This document shows positions 28,777 through 40,188 of a stretch of DNA of 64,000 nt, in pieces. The stretch's first letter is position 1, and the number at the start of each line of letters is the position of its first letter. The notes beneath the pieces were generated by a model, which was not told the DNA's origin, did not search any database, and saw only the letters and a list, made by a program, of their open reading frames with translations. The stretch covers positions 1 through 64,000 of the forward strand of contig NZ_WKKI01000014.1 in the NCBI RefSeq assembly GCF_009674805.1, written 5' to 3'. Source of the DNA: Metabacillus lacus. GTDB taxonomy: Bacteria > Bacillota > Bacilli > Bacillales > Bacillaceae. The position numbers and the translations under genes are program-made.

Positions 28777-29727
28777 TTATTTAAAAGACACCGGCTGTCC
28801 AAGACGAAGCTGCTCGGCAATTCCGTCCAGCTTGCGCAATCTATGGTTGATTCCGGATTTGCTGATTGTCCCTGTTGATACCATTTCCCCAAGTTCTTTT
28901 AAAGTAACATCCTGGTATTCGACTCTCAGCCTTGCGATCTCACTCAGTTTTTCCGGAAGCGCCTCAAGGCCGATTCTTTCATCAATATATTTGATATTTT
29001 CCACTTGCCTGATGGCTGCGCCGATTGTTTTGTTTAAATTGGCTGTTTCACAATTTACAAGCCTGTTCACGGAATTTCTCATATCGCGGACAATTCTTAC
29101 ATCCTCAAAACGGAGGAGAGCAGAATGCGCGCCAACATTGCTGAGAAAATCAGCAATCTTTTCCGCTTCCTTCAAGTACGTGATAAAGCCCTTTTTTCTT
29201 TCGAGTGTTTTACTGTTTAAGTGGAAGGTATTCATTAACTCACATAAGGAATCGTTATGTTCCTTATAGAGGGAAAAAATTTCTAAATGATAAGAGGAAG
29301 TTTCGGGGTTGTTAACAGAACCTCCTGCCAAAAACGCTCCCCTCATATAAGAACGCTTGCAGCATTTTTTCTTGACGAGCGTTTCAGAAATGCTTCGGTG
29401 AAAAACAAATCCTTCTTCAAGAATTAATAGATCTTCCAATATTTCTCTGGCCTGATCTGCAAGCCTTACAATATACACATTGTTTTTCTTTAATCGCATT
29501 TTTTTCCTGACAAGCAATTCTACGTTCACATCAAACTGCTTTTTAAGCAGGGTATAAATGCGGCGGGCAATTGCAGCATTTTCTGTCTGAATATCCAGCA
29601 CAATTTTTCTGTTGGAAAAAGAAATGGAGCCATTCATGCGGATTAAAGCCGAAAGCTCAGCCTTCATGCAGCAAGGCTTCATTTCAAAGTTTGTCAGTTC
29701 TTTTTTCGTTTCAGATGCAAAAGACAA
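28777..29727 (-). CDS. whiA: DNA-binding protein WhiA
   Basis: A 316-residue protein with an N-terminal degenerate LAGLIDADG homing-endonuclease fold (including the [21 protein letters not shown] segment) and a C-terminal helix-turn-helix ([26 protein letters not shown]). In actinobacteria WhiA is a sporulation transcription factor; in B. subtilis it influences cell division and chromosome segregation. It lies between yvcK and crh in the conserved cluster. Confidence 0.96.
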   Translation of the reverse strand: MSFASETKKELTNFEMKPCCMKAELSALIRMNGSISFSNRKIVLDIQTENAAIARRIYTLLKKQFDVNVELLVRKKMRLKKNNVYIVRLADQAREILEDLLILEEGFVFHRSISETLVKKKCCKRSYMRGAFLAGGSVNNPETSSYHLEIFSLYKEHNDSLCELMNTFHLNSKTLERKKGFITYLKEAEKIADFLSNVGAHSALLRFEDVRIVRDMRNSVNRLVNCETANLNKTIGAAIRQVENIKYIDERIGLEALPEKLSEIARLRVEYQDVTLKELGEMVSTGTISKSGINHRLRKLDGIAEQLRLGQPVSFK

Positions 29728-29793
29728 GCTTACTGCACCCCCAATCTATCTAAATGTGCATGCGTTTGCATTGCTCATATACTCTAGTATACA

Positions 29794-30750
29794 CTACTTC
29801 AGCATCTCGTAAATCAGTTTGGCCACCTTTACCGTATCATGGCGGATTACACCATTTTCATACGTAATAATTGAATCGTACAGTGCTTCAAGGCCGAGAG
29901 CTTGAAGTTCATCCGTATCAAAGTGAACAGGCTTTGCCAGCTCTTCAGCATATCGAATCCGCAATTCATCAGGAATGCCTTCATGATTCACAAGAATTTT
30001 ATCAATAAATTCGCAGTTCATATGATCATAGAGAGCTTTCACATGGTCGCTCGCTGAATAATACAGTGTTTCTCCAGGCTGCGTCATTACGTTGCAAATA
30101 TAGATTTTTTGTGCCTCTGCATGGCAGACAGCTTCTCCAAGCTTCGGAACGAGGAGGTTGGGCAGAATGCTAGTATATAAGCTTCCCGGACCAATGATGA
30201 TAAGGTCTGCTTCGCTGATTGCATCCAGTGTTTCCGGCAGCGGCTCGACCTCCTTTGGAGACAGAAAAACCCTTTTAATTTTTTTCCCGGCAATAGGAAT
30301 TTTGGACTCTCCCGATACAACGGTACGGTCCTCCATCACTGCCTTTAACACAACACTTGTATTGGCTGCAGGGAGAACTCTTCCTCTGACATTTAAAACC
30401 TTGCTCATTTCCCTGACCGCATTCGTAAAATCACCTGTAATGTTGGTCATCGCTGCAAGAATTAAATTACCCAGTGAATGCCCTGTCAAGCTGTTGCCTT
30501 TATTGAATCTGTGCTGAAACAGTTCCTCAACAAGAGGTTCTACATCTGATAGTGCTGCTAAAACATTTCGTATATCTCCAGGCGGCGGTATTTTCAGTTC
30601 ATTGCGGAGCCTGCCTGAACTTCCCCCATCATCTGCTACAGTTACGATAGCTGTGATATCAAGCGGATATTTCTTCAATCCTCTTAACAGTACGGAAAGT
30701 CCTGTTCCTCCGCCAATGATGACAATTTTTGGCTCGACGTTATCTGTCAC
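29794..30750 (-). CDS. yvcK: YvcK family gluconeogenesis factor
   Basis: A 318-residue protein of the CofD/YvcK superfamily. It starts KIVIIGGGTGLSVLLRGLKK (nucleotide-binding loop), continues with VADDGGSSGRLR and PPGDIRNVL, and has GPGSLYTSILPNLLV in the second half. YvcK is needed for growth on gluconeogenic carbon sources, binds UDP-sugars and localises in a helix-like pattern, affecting PBP1 placement. It starts one base after the rapZ stop, so the two are translationally linked. Confidence 0.97.
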   Translation of the reverse strand: MTDNVEPKIVIIGGGTGLSVLLRGLKKYPLDITAIVTVADDGGSSGRLRNELKIPPPGDIRNVLAALSDVEPLVEELFQHRFNKGNSLTGHSLGNLILAAMTNITGDFTNAVREMSKVLNVRGRVLPAANTSVVLKAVMEDRTVVSGESKIPIAGKKIKRVFLSPKEVEPLPETLDAISEADLIIIGPGSLYTSILPNLLVPKLGEAVCHAEAQKIYICNVMTQPGETLYYSASDHVKALYDHMNCEFIDKILVNHEGIPDELRIRYAEELAKPVHFDTDELQALGLEALYDSIITYENGVIRHDTVKVAKLIYEMLK

Positions 30751-30751
30751 G

Positions 30752-31651
30752 TTAACGATGTCTTCTTTCTATGTCTCTGTGCGTCACATGAGTTTTATAA
30801 TCTTTTTTAAAGTGATTTGCTATATGCTCTGCCAGTGTAACTGAACGATGCTGACCGCCTGTACAGCCTATCGATATGACCAGCTGGCTTTTGCCTTCCC
30901 GCTTGTAGTTGGGCAGCATAAATGCCAGCAGATCAAGGATTTTTTCAAGAAATTTCTGTGTTTCGTTCCACTTCAGCACATAGGACGAAACTTCTTCCTC
31001 CAGGCCTGTTTTCGCCCTCATATGCTCAATATAATGCGGATTTGGCAGAAAGCGCACATCAAAAACAAGATCCGCATCAATCGGGATGCCGTATTTAAAA
31101 CCGAACGACATCACATTTACTGTAAAGGTATGCTCCTGATTCTCAGCAAACTGCTTCAGAATTTTCTCCCTGAGCTCCCTCGGCTTCAGATCTGTTGTAT
31201 CAAAAATAATCTGGGCTCTGCCCTTAAACTCTTCAAGCAGCTCGCGTTCAAGGCTGATACCCTCCAGCGGAAGCCCGGTTGAAGCAAGCGGATGGGAGCG
31301 CCTTGTTTCCTTGTATCTGGTGACAAGTGTCGAATCTTTTGCATCAAGAAAAAGAATTTGCGGCGTAATCCACGCTTTTTCCGCTATATCATCCAGTGCC
31401 TGAAAAAGTGAATCGAAGAACTCTCTTCCGCGCAGGTCCATACCAAGCGCAACCTTGTTCATTTTAGATCCTGAATCTTTCATCAGCTCCAGAAACTTTG
31501 GCAGAAGTGTCGGCGGGAGATTATCCACACAAAAAAATCCCAGATCTTCAAAGCTTTGTATAGCGACAGTTTTCCCCGCTCCAGACATTCCAGTGATAAT
31601 CACCATCTGTGTTTCCTGAGACAGCTGATGAGTGTTTTCCTCTGTTTCCAT
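30752..31651 (-). CDS. rapZ: RapZ/YvcJ-type nucleotide-binding protein
   Basis: A 299-residue P-loop protein. The Walker A motif is GMSGAGKT (21-28) and the C-terminal conserved block is [19 protein letters not shown]. It begins after a short acidic leader and AGGAGG. In E. coli RapZ controls the GlmZ small RNA and GlmS; B. subtilis YvcJ hydrolyses GTP and affects competence, and no GlmZ pathway is known there. It shares an operon with the NUDIX gene and yvcK, so coordination with cell-wall precursor metabolism is likely. Confidence 0.95.
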   Translation of the reverse strand: METEENTHQLSQETQMVIITGMSGAGKTVAIQSFEDLGFFCVDNLPPTLLPKFLELMKDSGSKMNKVALGMDLRGREFFDSLFQALDDIAEKAWITPQILFLDAKDSTLVTRYKETRRSHPLASTGLPLEGISLERELLEEFKGRAQIIFDTTDLKPRELREKILKQFAENQEHTFTVNVMSFGFKYGIPIDADLVFDVRFLPNPHYIEHMRAKTGLEEEVSSYVLKWNETQKFLEKILDLLAFMLPNYKREGKSQLVISIGCTGGQHRSVTLAEHIANHFKKDYKTHVTHRDIERRHR

Positions 31652-31705
31652 GCAGGACAGCCTCCTCTCACATTGTTATTTTTAATTCGCCTTGCTATCT
31701 ATCAA

Positions 31706-32164
31706 TCATTGAGGATCCAAACGATAAGAAAGAAGTTCAAAGTCCGGTGTATATGTAAAGGTTCCAAAAATCATGCGTGATCCCTTCATAACGTAATCCA
31801 GGATATGATGATCACCGGGAGCCATCGGCAGACTTGGTATATCAGCAACCTCCTGCCACTCCAGTATCCCTTCCTCGCATTCCTCAACATTTTCGCCTTC
31901 ATATTCTGAAGCAAAAAACGTAAACATCATCCATTCAGAGACAATTTCATTGCCTTCTTTAATAATAAAAGTGAAAAGCCCTTTTAACTCGGGATTTTTC
32001 AAATAAATGCCAGTCTCTTCGCGGTATTCTCTAATCACACTATCTTTTACGGACTCACCCTGCTCCATCTTTCCTCCAGGCGCAACCCACCAGCCTCTTC
32101 TCGGCTTCTGAAGCAGCAATGCTTTTGAATCTTTCAGCAGTACGCAATTTGTAATCCTCTGCAT
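31706..32164 (-). CDS. yvcI: NUDIX hydrolase (YvcI-like)
   Basis: A 152-residue NUDIX protein. The NUDIX box GGKMEQGESVKDSVIREYREETGI fits GX5EX7REUXEEXGU, with the catalytic glutamates present, and the N-terminal half has RITNCVLLKD typical of 8-oxo-dGTP diphosphatase-like enzymes. It is the first gene of the yvcI-rapZ-yvcK-whiA-crh operon. I start at ATG 32164, seven bases from GAGGTG, instead of the frame's earlier start at 32185. The substrate is not determined by the motif alone. Confidence 0.92.
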   Translation of the reverse strand: MQRITNCVLLKDSKALLLQKPRRGWWVAPGGKMEQGESVKDSVIREYREETGIYLKNPELKGLFTFIIKEGNEIVSEWMMFTFFASEYEGENVEECEEGILEWQEVADIPSLPMAPGDHHILDYVMKGSRMIFGTFTYTPDFELLSYRLDPQ

Positions 32165-32202
32165 AACGTTCACCTCAAACCTCAAGAAATCTAATCTAGC
32201 TT

Positions 32203-32231
32203 CATTATACTATTTTACACATGCCCCCACA
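32203..32231 (-). promoter_or_regulatory. Sigma-A promoter of the yvcI operon
   Basis: TTGTGG and TATAAT are separated by 17 bases on the minus strand, about 40 bases before the yvcI start. Confidence 0.75.
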
Positions 32232-32350
32232 ATGAACTACTCTGCCCATTGGAAAAGTTTCATTTTTCTTTTCCCTTTTCTAAGCATACGTTGCCCGAAC
32301 TAAAAAGTTTCATATAAAGGCTCTAGTCACTAAATTTTAGGGAGAGGAGA

Positions 32351-33280
32351 AGCAGCTGAAATGTCCTTCACATGGGGGATGAAGGACAAAACTCAGTGAA
32401 AATGCAGCTGAAATGTCCTTCATAAGGGCGATGAAGGACAAAACTCAGTGAAAAAGCAGCTGAAATGTCCTTCATAAGGGTCATGAAGGACAAAACTCAG
32501 TGAAAATGCAGCTGAAATGTCCTTCATATGGGGGATGAAGGACAAAACTCAGTGAAAATGCAGCTGAAATGTCCTTCATAAGGGCGATGAAGGACAAAAC
32601 TCAGTGAAAATGCAGCTGAAATGTCCTTCATAAGTGTGATGAAGGACAAAACCCAGCTAAAAAACAGCTGAAATGTCCTTCATAAGGGGGATGAAGGACA
32701 AAACTCAGTGAAAATGCAGCTGAAATGTCCTTCATAAGGGGGATGAAGGACAAAACTGAGAGGAAAAGCAGCTGAAATGTCCTTCATATGGGGGATGAAG
32801 GACAAAACTCAATGAAAATGCAGCTGAAATGTCCTTCATAAGGGGGATGAAGGACAAAACTGAGAGGAAAAGCAGCTGAAATGTCCTTCATATGGGGGAT
32901 GAAGGACAAAACTCAATGAAAATGCAGCTGAAATGTCCTTCATAAGGGGGATGAAGGACAAAACTGAGAGGAAAAGCAGCTGAAATGTCCTTCATAAGGC
33001 CGATGAAGGACAAAACTCAGTGAAAAAGCAGCTGAAATGTCCTTCATAAGGCCGATGAAGGACAAAACTCAATTAAAATGCAGCTGAAATGTCTTTCATA
33101 AGGGGGATGAAGGACAAAACTCAGTGAAAAGACAGCTGAAATGTCCTTCATAAGGGCGATGAAGGACAAAACTCAGTGAAAATGCAGCTGAAATGTCCTT
33201 CATAAGGGTCATGAAGGACAAAACCCAGCTAAAAAACAGTAGAAATGTCCTTCATAAAGTTCATCAAGGACAAAACCAAA
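32351..33280. repeat. Tandem array A: 18 copies of a 52-bp hairpin unit
   Basis: Eighteen consecutive units recur with an exact period of 52 bases (first TGTCCTTCA at 32362, last at 33246; the difference is 17 x 52). Each unit has a 10-bp inverted repeat TGTCCTTCAT...ATGAAGGACA around a 7-base loop that varies (AAGGGCG, AAGGCCG, AAGGGGG, ATGGGGG), then a conserved spacer AAACTCAGTGAAAATGCAGCTGAA. The last copy is decayed. It fills the space between the divergent yvcI and cwlJ genes. The period is not a multiple of three and I find no reading frame across it. It is not a CRISPR array because the spacers are the same. Confidence 0.97.
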
Positions 33281-33484
33281 ATGCTGAAGCTAAACTTGCA
33301 CGTACTAACCAATTATTGTCCTGCTGCCGGCGGAATGACGTGACAAACTACTACTCCTTTAGCTAAGGTACAATACTCCCCTTTAAAGCTTCATCAGGAA
33401 AAATTTCAGTTTGGGCAGATAGGCAAGTTTCCAAAACTCCCTTTCGGAAATAAGTTACCTGTATAGGCTGAAGGGGGTGAGAAA

Positions 33485-33964
33485 TTGGGCAGACGTATTA
33501 AACATAACGAACGGGACGTTGAATCGCTGGCGAGAATGATGCTGGCTGAGGCGATCGGCGAAGGCCCCTTGGGAATGACGATGGTAGGAACCGTGATTGC
33601 AAACCGTGTGGAAGCTGACTGTGCACCTGACTTTGAGAATTTGCGCACCATTAACCATGCCATTTATCAAGTGATACCAGGTACCGGAATTCCCCACTTT
33701 GAGCCTGTCTTAAACGGATCACTGTACACACAGCGTCCCGATGAAGAAGATCTCCAGAGGGCCAGAGACCTGCTGAACGGCTACAGAGAACCCAGATCAA
33801 GAACCAGCCTGTGGTTTTTTAACCCAAGTCCCGGGCGGTCATATCGAGAACCCTGCTCCCCTACGATGCCAAGGTCTCCAATGACACAATTTGACTATGC
33901 ACACAAAAATCATTGTTTTTATATAGGTGTTCCGGGCTATTGTCCCGAGTTTTATAGATCATAA
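33485..33964 (+). CDS. cwlJ: Spore cortex-lytic hydrolase CwlJ
   Basis: A 159-residue cell-wall hydrolase of the SleB/CwlJ catalytic domain family (Hydrolase_2) without the N-terminal peptidoglycan-binding region of SleB. It has the family features RMMLAEAIGEG (catalytic Glu region), GTVIANRV and NPSPGRS...C. The start codon is TTG at 33485 behind AAGGGGG. CwlJ is made in the mother cell, sits in the spore coat and is activated by calcium dipicolinate to open the cortex on germination. It is followed 22 bases later by gerQ, needed for CwlJ localisation, as in B. subtilis. Confidence 0.95.
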   Translation: MGRRIKHNERDVESLARMMLAEAIGEGPLGMTMVGTVIANRVEADCAPDFENLRTINHAIYQVIPGTGIPHFEPVLNGSLYTQRPDEEDLQRARDLLNGYREPRSRTSLWFFNPSPGRSYREPCSPTMPRSPMTQFDYAHKNHCFYIGVPGYCPEFYRS

Positions 33965-33986
33965 ATAAAAAGGAGCTGTTTATTTA

Positions 33987-34511
33987 ATGACTTGTGGAGG
34001 ATCACAATACTATCCCGGCTTTTACCCTGGTTCTGTTCTGCGACAAATGTCCGGGCAGCAGCACGGCGTCTCGCCGGCAGGCTTTCAAACTCAACAGCAA
34101 GGCAGCATGATGCCCTCTATGCAGCAAACACAGCAGCACAGCGGCTTTCCGACAACTATGCATTCAGGTCCATCATACTCCATGCCGGTGCTTCCGCTTG
34201 GAACGGGACAGCAATTTCCGCTGGGCGCAGTGGAAGAATCATTTATTGAAAATATTCTGCGCTTTAACAAAGGAAAAGTAGGTACATTCTATTTTACTTA
34301 TCAAGGAAATTCAAGATGGAATGCGATGGTATACAAGGGCCGAGTGGAAACCGCAGGCCGTGACCATATCATTATCAGCGACCCTGCCAGCGGAAAACGC
34401 TACCTGCTCATGATGGCAAATCTCGACTGGGTTGAATTTGAGGATCGAATCAACTACCCTCAAGCACAGATTACTCCGGCTATGCAGGCGAGCCTCGAAA
34501 CGACAGATTAA
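33987..34511 (+). CDS. gerQ: Spore coat protein GerQ
   Basis: A 174-residue coat protein. The N-terminal ~85 residues are rich in Gln, Ser, Gly and Met. The C-terminal part, from SFIENILRFNKGKVGTFYFT onwards, is the conserved GerQ domain, with DHIIISDPASGKRYLLMMANLDW at its core. GerQ holds CwlJ in the spore coat and becomes crosslinked by transglutaminase Tgl in the maturing spore. AAAGGAG precedes the ATG. It forms an operon with cwlJ. Confidence 0.95.
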   Translation: MTCGGSQYYPGFYPGSVLRQMSGQQHGVSPAGFQTQQQGSMMPSMQQTQQHSGFPTTMHSGPSYSMPVLPLGTGQQFPLGAVEESFIENILRFNKGKVGTFYFTYQGNSRWNAMVYKGRVETAGRDHIIISDPASGKRYLLMMANLDWVEFEDRINYPQAQITPAMQASLETTD

Positions 34512-34527
34512 TGTGTGAAAAGATTTT

Positions 34528-34560
34528 TAATAACCTCCTTTAACAAAAGGGGGTTATTCC
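34528..34560. terminator. Hairpin after gerQ
   Basis: AATAACCTCCTTT...AAAGGGGGTTATT forms a 13-bp stem (with G-T pairs) 17 bases past the gerQ stop. T-rich sequence lies on both sides but there is no clean T-run, so termination strength is uncertain. Confidence 0.6.
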
Positions 34561-34714
34561 TTATGGGGAAAATGATAAAAAAAAGGAGCACGGAAAAGGG
34601 CATCCATGCTCTAAAATCGTCTATTAATAAAAGGGGGTCAATTACTACCCTTATCATACAATATAATTGTTTCATCCGTGTTACAGCTGGGTTAAAACAG
34701 AGTTACGATTCTGT

Positions 34715-35683
<969 letters not shown>

Positions 35684-35773
35684 TTATCAATTGCATCAAC
35701 ATGCACATCTCTATCTACTATCCTGCCCTACAAACATCCTATAAAATAAATAGAGATTCTGCTAATATTTTGC

Positions 35774-37219
35774 TCATTGATCATATTCTTCGGCTAATTT
35801 CTGATATTTAGCCAGCGTTGCAGAAGAAATACCGAATTTCTCCGCAATGGACAGCTTGGTTGCCTTCCTGCCTTGTGCTGTTTCATACAAGTAGTAAGCA
35901 GCAGCGCTCCATGCTGTATAGTTTTTTAGTGAGTGGCTGTTTTCAGCAGCTGACAGCAGAATTCTGAACAGTTTGATATACGCAGCGCTTTCCTTCACAC
36001 TTTTATTCACAAACAGACGGGCTGCAAAGTAAATAAAAGCTGCCTCCTCAGTCCCCTGTTCCTGTTTTTGCTGAAGAACATAATCTATAAAAGCACGTTC
36101 AATCGAAGTTTTCGGCCTTTCAGCTTCCTGATAGGAAAGAACATCCTCTTTTCTGCCCGTTTCAGCAGCAAGAAAAATCGCAGCAAATCTTTCCTCCAGC
36201 AGCATTGCCGGGGAACCCTTGCCCTTCACTTCCTTCCACGGCTGAGTTTCTGCCTTGGAAGGATTAATTTCAACCACACGCTGCCAGGCATAGTCGGCAG
36301 TGTTCTGATTTCCTGTATAATAAGCAGCTGAAGCGAGCCAGTAGTAAAACGTATCATCTCCATCAAAGCCCTGACGCTGCAGAGAGCGCAGCCAGCGGTA
36401 GGCGAGTGCATACTGTCCTACAAGCGCAAAGGTCGCTCCAAGCTTATAGCGGTGCTCAATCAAAATCGGGTAGATGCTGCCAAGCCGCTTCGACAGCTCC
36501 AGCACCTTATTGTCCTGCCGTTCATAATAATAAAAAACGAGCAGATTGCAAAGCGCGTGAAGATTTCCAGGACTTTTGGTCAGAACTGTATCAAGATACT
36601 TCTTGGCGGCCTTCACGTTTCCCTTATAAAAGTGCGCCAACGAGAGGTTGTTATAAGCTGACCAGAATTCAGGGAAGTCCCGGACAATTTCCTCAAGCAG
36701 TTCAATGGCTTCCTCAAAATTCCCGTTCTCAAGAAGAGACTTTGCAGCGTCCTGCTTCAGAATCAATTCATCTGAACCTCCGCCCATATCCTCTTCAATT
36801 CCCTCAATTGAAAGAAGGTCCAGAAGATCTTCATTTTCTTCGAGAAAGTCACCATCCGGCTCTTTATCTGAATACATCATCGCGCATTTATAGGCTTCAT
36901 GAAAAAGACCCAGATGTGCAAAGTTATTGGCCATAAAATAATGGCATTCACTCATCTCCGGATCTGCTGTTTCAATAATCACTGCATATATGTCATTTGA
37001 CTCTTTGTATTGACCAAGTTCAGACAGGATCATAGCAAGCTGAGACAATATTTCCGGATCGTTTGGCTCTAAATCAGCTGCACGCTGCATCCATTTGCCG
37101 GCTCTCTCCAGGTTTTTCTCATGATATGCTTTTAGTCCTTTTTTGTAAAAATATTGTCCGTCTTGGAAGAATGGGACAACCTCTGCTTTTCGCTTCCGTT
37201 CTGTCATTTGTTTTCCCAC
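35774..37219 (-). CDS. yvcD: TPR-repeat protein YvcD
   Basis: A 481-residue cytoplasmic protein with tetratricopeptide repeats. Several TPR pairs are clear (around 40-110: YKKGLKAYHEKNLERAGKWM and the following repeats; and 170-270: NFEEAIELLEEIVRDFPEF). The remainder is helical and less regular, with a helix-turn-helix-like end (KLSIAEKFGISSATLAKYQKL). I choose GTG at 37219, preceded by GGAGG six bases upstream, giving MGKQMTERK, like B. subtilis YvcD. It likely acts as a protein-interaction scaffold. No function is established. Confidence 0.8.
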   Translation of the reverse strand: MGKQMTERKRKAEVVPFFQDGQYFYKKGLKAYHEKNLERAGKWMQRAADLEPNDPEILSQLAMILSELGQYKESNDIYAVIIETADPEMSECHYFMANNFAHLGLFHEAYKCAMMYSDKEPDGDFLEENEDLLDLLSIEGIEEDMGGGSDELILKQDAAKSLLENGNFEEAIELLEEIVRDFPEFWSAYNNLSLAHFYKGNVKAAKKYLDTVLTKSPGNLHALCNLLVFYYYERQDNKVLELSKRLGSIYPILIEHRYKLGATFALVGQYALAYRWLRSLQRQGFDGDDTFYYWLASAAYYTGNQNTADYAWQRVVEINPSKAETQPWKEVKGKGSPAMLLEERFAAIFLAAETGRKEDVLSYQEAERPKTSIERAFIDYVLQQKQEQGTEEAAFIYFAARLFVNKSVKESAAYIKLFRILLSAAENSHSLKNYTAWSAAAYYLYETAQGRKATKLSIAEKFGISSATLAKYQKLAEEYDQ

Positions 37220-37411
37220 GTCTATCCTCCATTTCATACATTTCACCAAACGTAAGTATACCACAAAATAATTCGTCTTCAACAGTGAATATTTAGAATG
37301 AAGCCTTTGTACCGCCGGTTGTCAACGAATTCTCATGCAGGGTGGGAATGGAGACAGCACGTGAGCACTTCAGGAAAAATACCACCTTCTCATTTCACAG
37401 AAGGTCACTGC

Positions 37412-37437
37412 AAAAAAAGAAGGCCGCACAGCGGCCG
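37412..37437 (-). terminator. his operon terminator
   Basis: GGCCGC...GCGGCC followed on the minus strand by TTCTTTTTTT, seven bases after the hisI stop. Confidence 0.88.
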
Positions 37438-37443
37438 GTTTAG

Positions 37444-38070
37444 CTATTTAGCCTGATGGCGTTCTTCCAGCTTTTTGAGCACCTCATCCAGTGACAGTTC
37501 CTGTTCCCTGAGCAGCACCAGCAGATGATAAATCAAATCGGCCGCTTCCCACGAAAGCTCCTCACTGTCTCTGTTTTTTGCTGCAATAATGACCTCTGAT
37601 GCTTCTTCTCCCACTTTTTTCAGGATTTTATCTACACCTTCATTAAACAGATAGGTTGTATAAGCTCCTTCAGGGCGTTCAGCATGACGTTCAGCAATGA
37701 TGCGCTCCAGGGAAGAAAGAATATCAAAGCGGCCGCTCTTTTTTTCCAAATCAGATTGAAAGCTTCCGGAAAAGCAGCTGTAAGCTCCTGTATGGCATGC
37801 CGGCCCGCTAGGCTTGACGAGCAGAAGAATTGCGTCCTGATCGCAGTCATAGCGAAGCTCCGTCACTTCCTGGGTGTTGCCGGAGGTTGCCCCTTTATGC
37901 CAAAGCTCCTGCCTGGATCTGCTGAAGAACCATGTTTCATTAGTATCCAGGGTTTTTTGCAGTGATTCTTTGTTCATGTACGCTAAAGTTAATACTTCCT
38001 TGCTGACTGAGTCCTGTACAATCGCAGGTACGAGGCCCTTGCTGTCAAACTGAATTTCATCAATATTCAT
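37444..38070 (-). CDS. hisI: Bifunctional phosphoribosyl-AMP cyclohydrolase / phosphoribosyl-ATP pyrophosphatase HisIE
   Basis: A 208-residue fusion. The N-terminal HisI half has [24 protein letters not shown] (metal-binding aspartates) and CHTGAYSCF (zinc cysteines). The C-terminal HisE half (about 115-208) is a MazG-like helical domain with [15 protein letters not shown] and the [12 protein letters not shown] helix. It performs steps two and three of histidine synthesis. It is the last gene of the operon and overlaps hisF by 4 bp. Confidence 0.97.
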   Translation of the reverse strand: MNIDEIQFDSKGLVPAIVQDSVSKEVLTLAYMNKESLQKTLDTNETWFFSRSRQELWHKGATSGNTQEVTELRYDCDQDAILLLVKPSGPACHTGAYSCFSGSFQSDLEKKSGRFDILSSLERIIAERHAERPEGAYTTYLFNEGVDKILKKVGEEASEVIIAAKNRDSEELSWEAADLIYHLLVLLREQELSLDEVLKKLEERHQAK

Positions 38071-38825
38071 CGAACTCTCACTCCCTGCTCCCGTAGGAAT
38101 CTTTTTACTTCAGCCACTGATGTTTCCTTGTAATGAAAAATCGATGCCGCAAGCGCTGCATCAGCTTTCCCTTTTTGAAAAGCATCCAGAAAATGCTGTG
38201 AATTCCCGGCTCCTCCCGAGGCAATGACCGGCACAGATACCGCCTCGCTGACAGCACAGTTCAGCTCATTGTCAAATCCTGCCTTGCTTCCGTCACCGTC
38301 CATGCTTGTGAGCAGAATTTCGCCTGCACCGCGCGCAACAGCTTCCTTCGCCCAGTCCGTAACCTCCCATGATGTAGGTTTCCTGCCTCCGTGGGTATAC
38401 ACCCTCCAGCTTCCGAGTTCATCGTCATACTTGGCGTCAATCGCTGTAACGATACACTGTGTTCCAAAAAAGCCCGCGCCTTCTGTAATCAGCTCGGGAC
38501 GGAGAACAGCAGCAGTATTCACAGACACTTTGTCCGCACCAGCTCTTAAAATTTTCTTCATATCATCCAGCGTGTTAATGCCGCCGCCCACCGTAAATGG
38601 AATGGCAAGCGCTGCAGCAACTTCTGATACAACATCCACCATCGTTTTCCGTCCTTCATGAGATGCAGAGATATCAAGAAAAACGAGCTCGTCCGCTCCT
38701 TCACTGTCATAAAAAGCCGCCAGCTCCACAGGATCTCCGGCATCCCGGAGACCAAGAAACTGAACTCCTTTTACAACTCTGCCATCCTTCACATCAAGGC
38801 AGGGAATAATTCTTTTCGTAATCAT
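38067..38825 (-). CDS. hisF: Imidazole glycerol phosphate synthase, cyclase subunit HisF
   Basis: A 252-residue TIM barrel. The catalytic Asp11 lies in [15 protein letters not shown] and the second aspartate in [13 protein letters not shown]. It pairs with HisH, using ammonia channelled from glutamine to make imidazole glycerol phosphate and AICAR. It overlaps hisA and hisI by 4 bp each. Confidence 0.98.
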   Translation of the reverse strand: MITKRIIPCLDVKDGRVVKGVQFLGLRDAGDPVELAAFYDSEGADELVFLDISASHEGRKTMVDVVSEVAAALAIPFTVGGGINTLDDMKKILRAGADKVSVNTAAVLRPELITEGAGFFGTQCIVTAIDAKYDDELGSWRVYTHGGRKPTSWEVTDWAKEAVARGAGEILLTSMDGDGSKAGFDNELNCAVSEAVSVPVIASGGAGNSQHFLDAFQKGKADAALAASIFHYKETSVAEVKRFLREQGVRVR

Positions 38826-39553
38826 AGAGAATACACCTCTTTGAAGGCATTCTCTAAAGTAAACTGTCCTGTATAAAGGGCTTTTCCTACAATGCTGCCT
38901 GCAATTCCATGTTGTTTTTTCAGGGATAGAAGATCTTCTATCGAGCTGACGCCTCCTGACGCAATGATTTCCTTGCCGGTCGCCTCTGCAAGTTCCGCAG
39001 TTGCCCTTACATTTGGCCCGGACAGCATACCGTCAGTTGAGATATCTGTAAAAATGAACACTTCAGCTCCCTCTCCCGCCAGTTCTCTGCCAAGATCAAC
39101 CGCTCTTACTTTCGACGTTTGCAGCCAGCCTTCTGTTGAAACATATCCATTCTTCGCATCCAGCCCAATGGCAATTTTGTTTCCGTACGTCCTCAGCATT
39201 TTTTTCACAAACTCTGGCTGTGAGATGGCTGAGCTCCCGAGAATCACCCTGTCCACCCCGCCTTCCAGGTAAGCCGCAACTTCCTCTTCCGTCCGAATGC
39301 CGCCGCCCACCTGTACGGAAGATGAGAGCTCTGAAGCTGTTTTTAAGACATGCTGATGGTTCACAATTCTTCCTTCTTTTGCACCGTCAAGATCCACCAT
39401 GTGAATCCAGCTTGCACCCGCTTGGGCAAACGACTGTGCCATCTCAAAAGGAGAGTCTCCGTAAATTGTTTCCCGGCTGTAATCGCCCTGCATGAGCCTG
39501 ACGCATTTTCCGCCTCTGATATCAATTGCAGGATAAATAGTAAAGTCGCCCAT
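38822..39553 (-). CDS. hisA: ProFAR isomerase HisA
   Basis: A 243-residue TIM barrel, homologous to HisF. Catalytic aspartates are in [14 protein letters not shown] (Asp11) and [14 protein letters not shown]. It isomerises ProFAR to PRFAR, the HisFH substrate. It shares one base with the hisH stop. Confidence 0.98.
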   Translation of the reverse strand: MGDFTIYPAIDIRGGKCVRLMQGDYSRETIYGDSPFEMAQSFAQAGASWIHMVDLDGAKEGRIVNHQHVLKTASELSSSVQVGGGIRTEEEVAAYLEGGVDRVILGSSAISQPEFVKKMLRTYGNKIAIGLDAKNGYVSTEGWLQTSKVRAVDLGRELAGEGAEVFIFTDISTDGMLSGPNVRATAELAEATGKEIIASGGVSSIEDLLSLKKQHGIAGSIVGKALYTGQFTLENAFKEVYSL

Positions 39554-40188
39554 TAGCTGTTCACCTTTCCAGTCACATAGTTTGTATAATTTTTCAGAAT
39601 CCTCATGCCGAGGCTGCTGCTTTTTTCAGGATGAAATTGTGTGCCGAACACATTTTTCTTTCCGACAACAGCAGGAACTGAAACTCCGTAGTCCGCACTT
39701 GCAAAAACAGCGTCTCTCTCTGTTTCGTCAACAAAATAAGAGTGGACAAAATATGCGTAAGGATCTGCACTCTCATCAAGAAGAAAGCTGCTATTGACGA
39801 AGTTCAGGGAATTCCAGCCCATATGAGGCACCTTTAACGCCTCTCCCTGTTCAGTCTGATAAGGTATTTTTTTTACAGAGCCTTTCAAGAGACGAAGTCC
39901 CTCGGAGTAGCCATTTTCCTCGCTGTTTTCATAAAGAAGCTGCATGCCAAGGCATATTCCAAGCAATGGCTTACCCTGTTCTGCCCACTCCCTGATAAAA
40001 TCTGCAAGTCCTGTTTCATCGAGAATCAGCATCGCATCTTTAAATGAACCTACTCCGGGAAGGAGCAGCCCGTCAGCTTTCATGAGTTCGTCACGTCTGG
40101 CCGAAAGAAAGTAGGGCACATCCAGGCGCTCCAATGCCTTAGAAACGCTGTACAAATTCCCCATTCCATAATCAATCACGCCGATCAT
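39553..40188 (-). CDS. hisH: Imidazole glycerol phosphate synthase, glutamine amidotransferase subunit HisH
   Basis: A 211-residue class-I amidotransferase. The nucleophile is Cys79 in [11 protein letters not shown], with His185 and Glu187 in TQFHPEKS completing the triad. YGMGNL at the N-terminus is the HisH signature. It releases ammonia from glutamine for HisF. Confidence 0.98.
   Translation of the reverse strand: MIGVIDYGMGNLYSVSKALERLDVPYFLSARRDELMKADGLLLPGVGSFKDAMLILDETGLADFIREWAEQGKPLLGICLGMQLLYENSEENGYSEGLRLLKGSVKKIPYQTEQGEALKVPHMGWNSLNFVNSSFLLDESADPYAYFVHSYFVDETERDAVFASADYGVSVPAVVGKKNVFGTQFHPEKSSSLGMRILKNYTNYVTGKVNS

Noticed and set aside
32351-33280. CRISPR array
   Set aside because: Regular spacing and hairpin repeats mimic one, but the sequences between the hairpins are near-identical instead of unique, and no cas genes are present. 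The same holds for 44172-45535.
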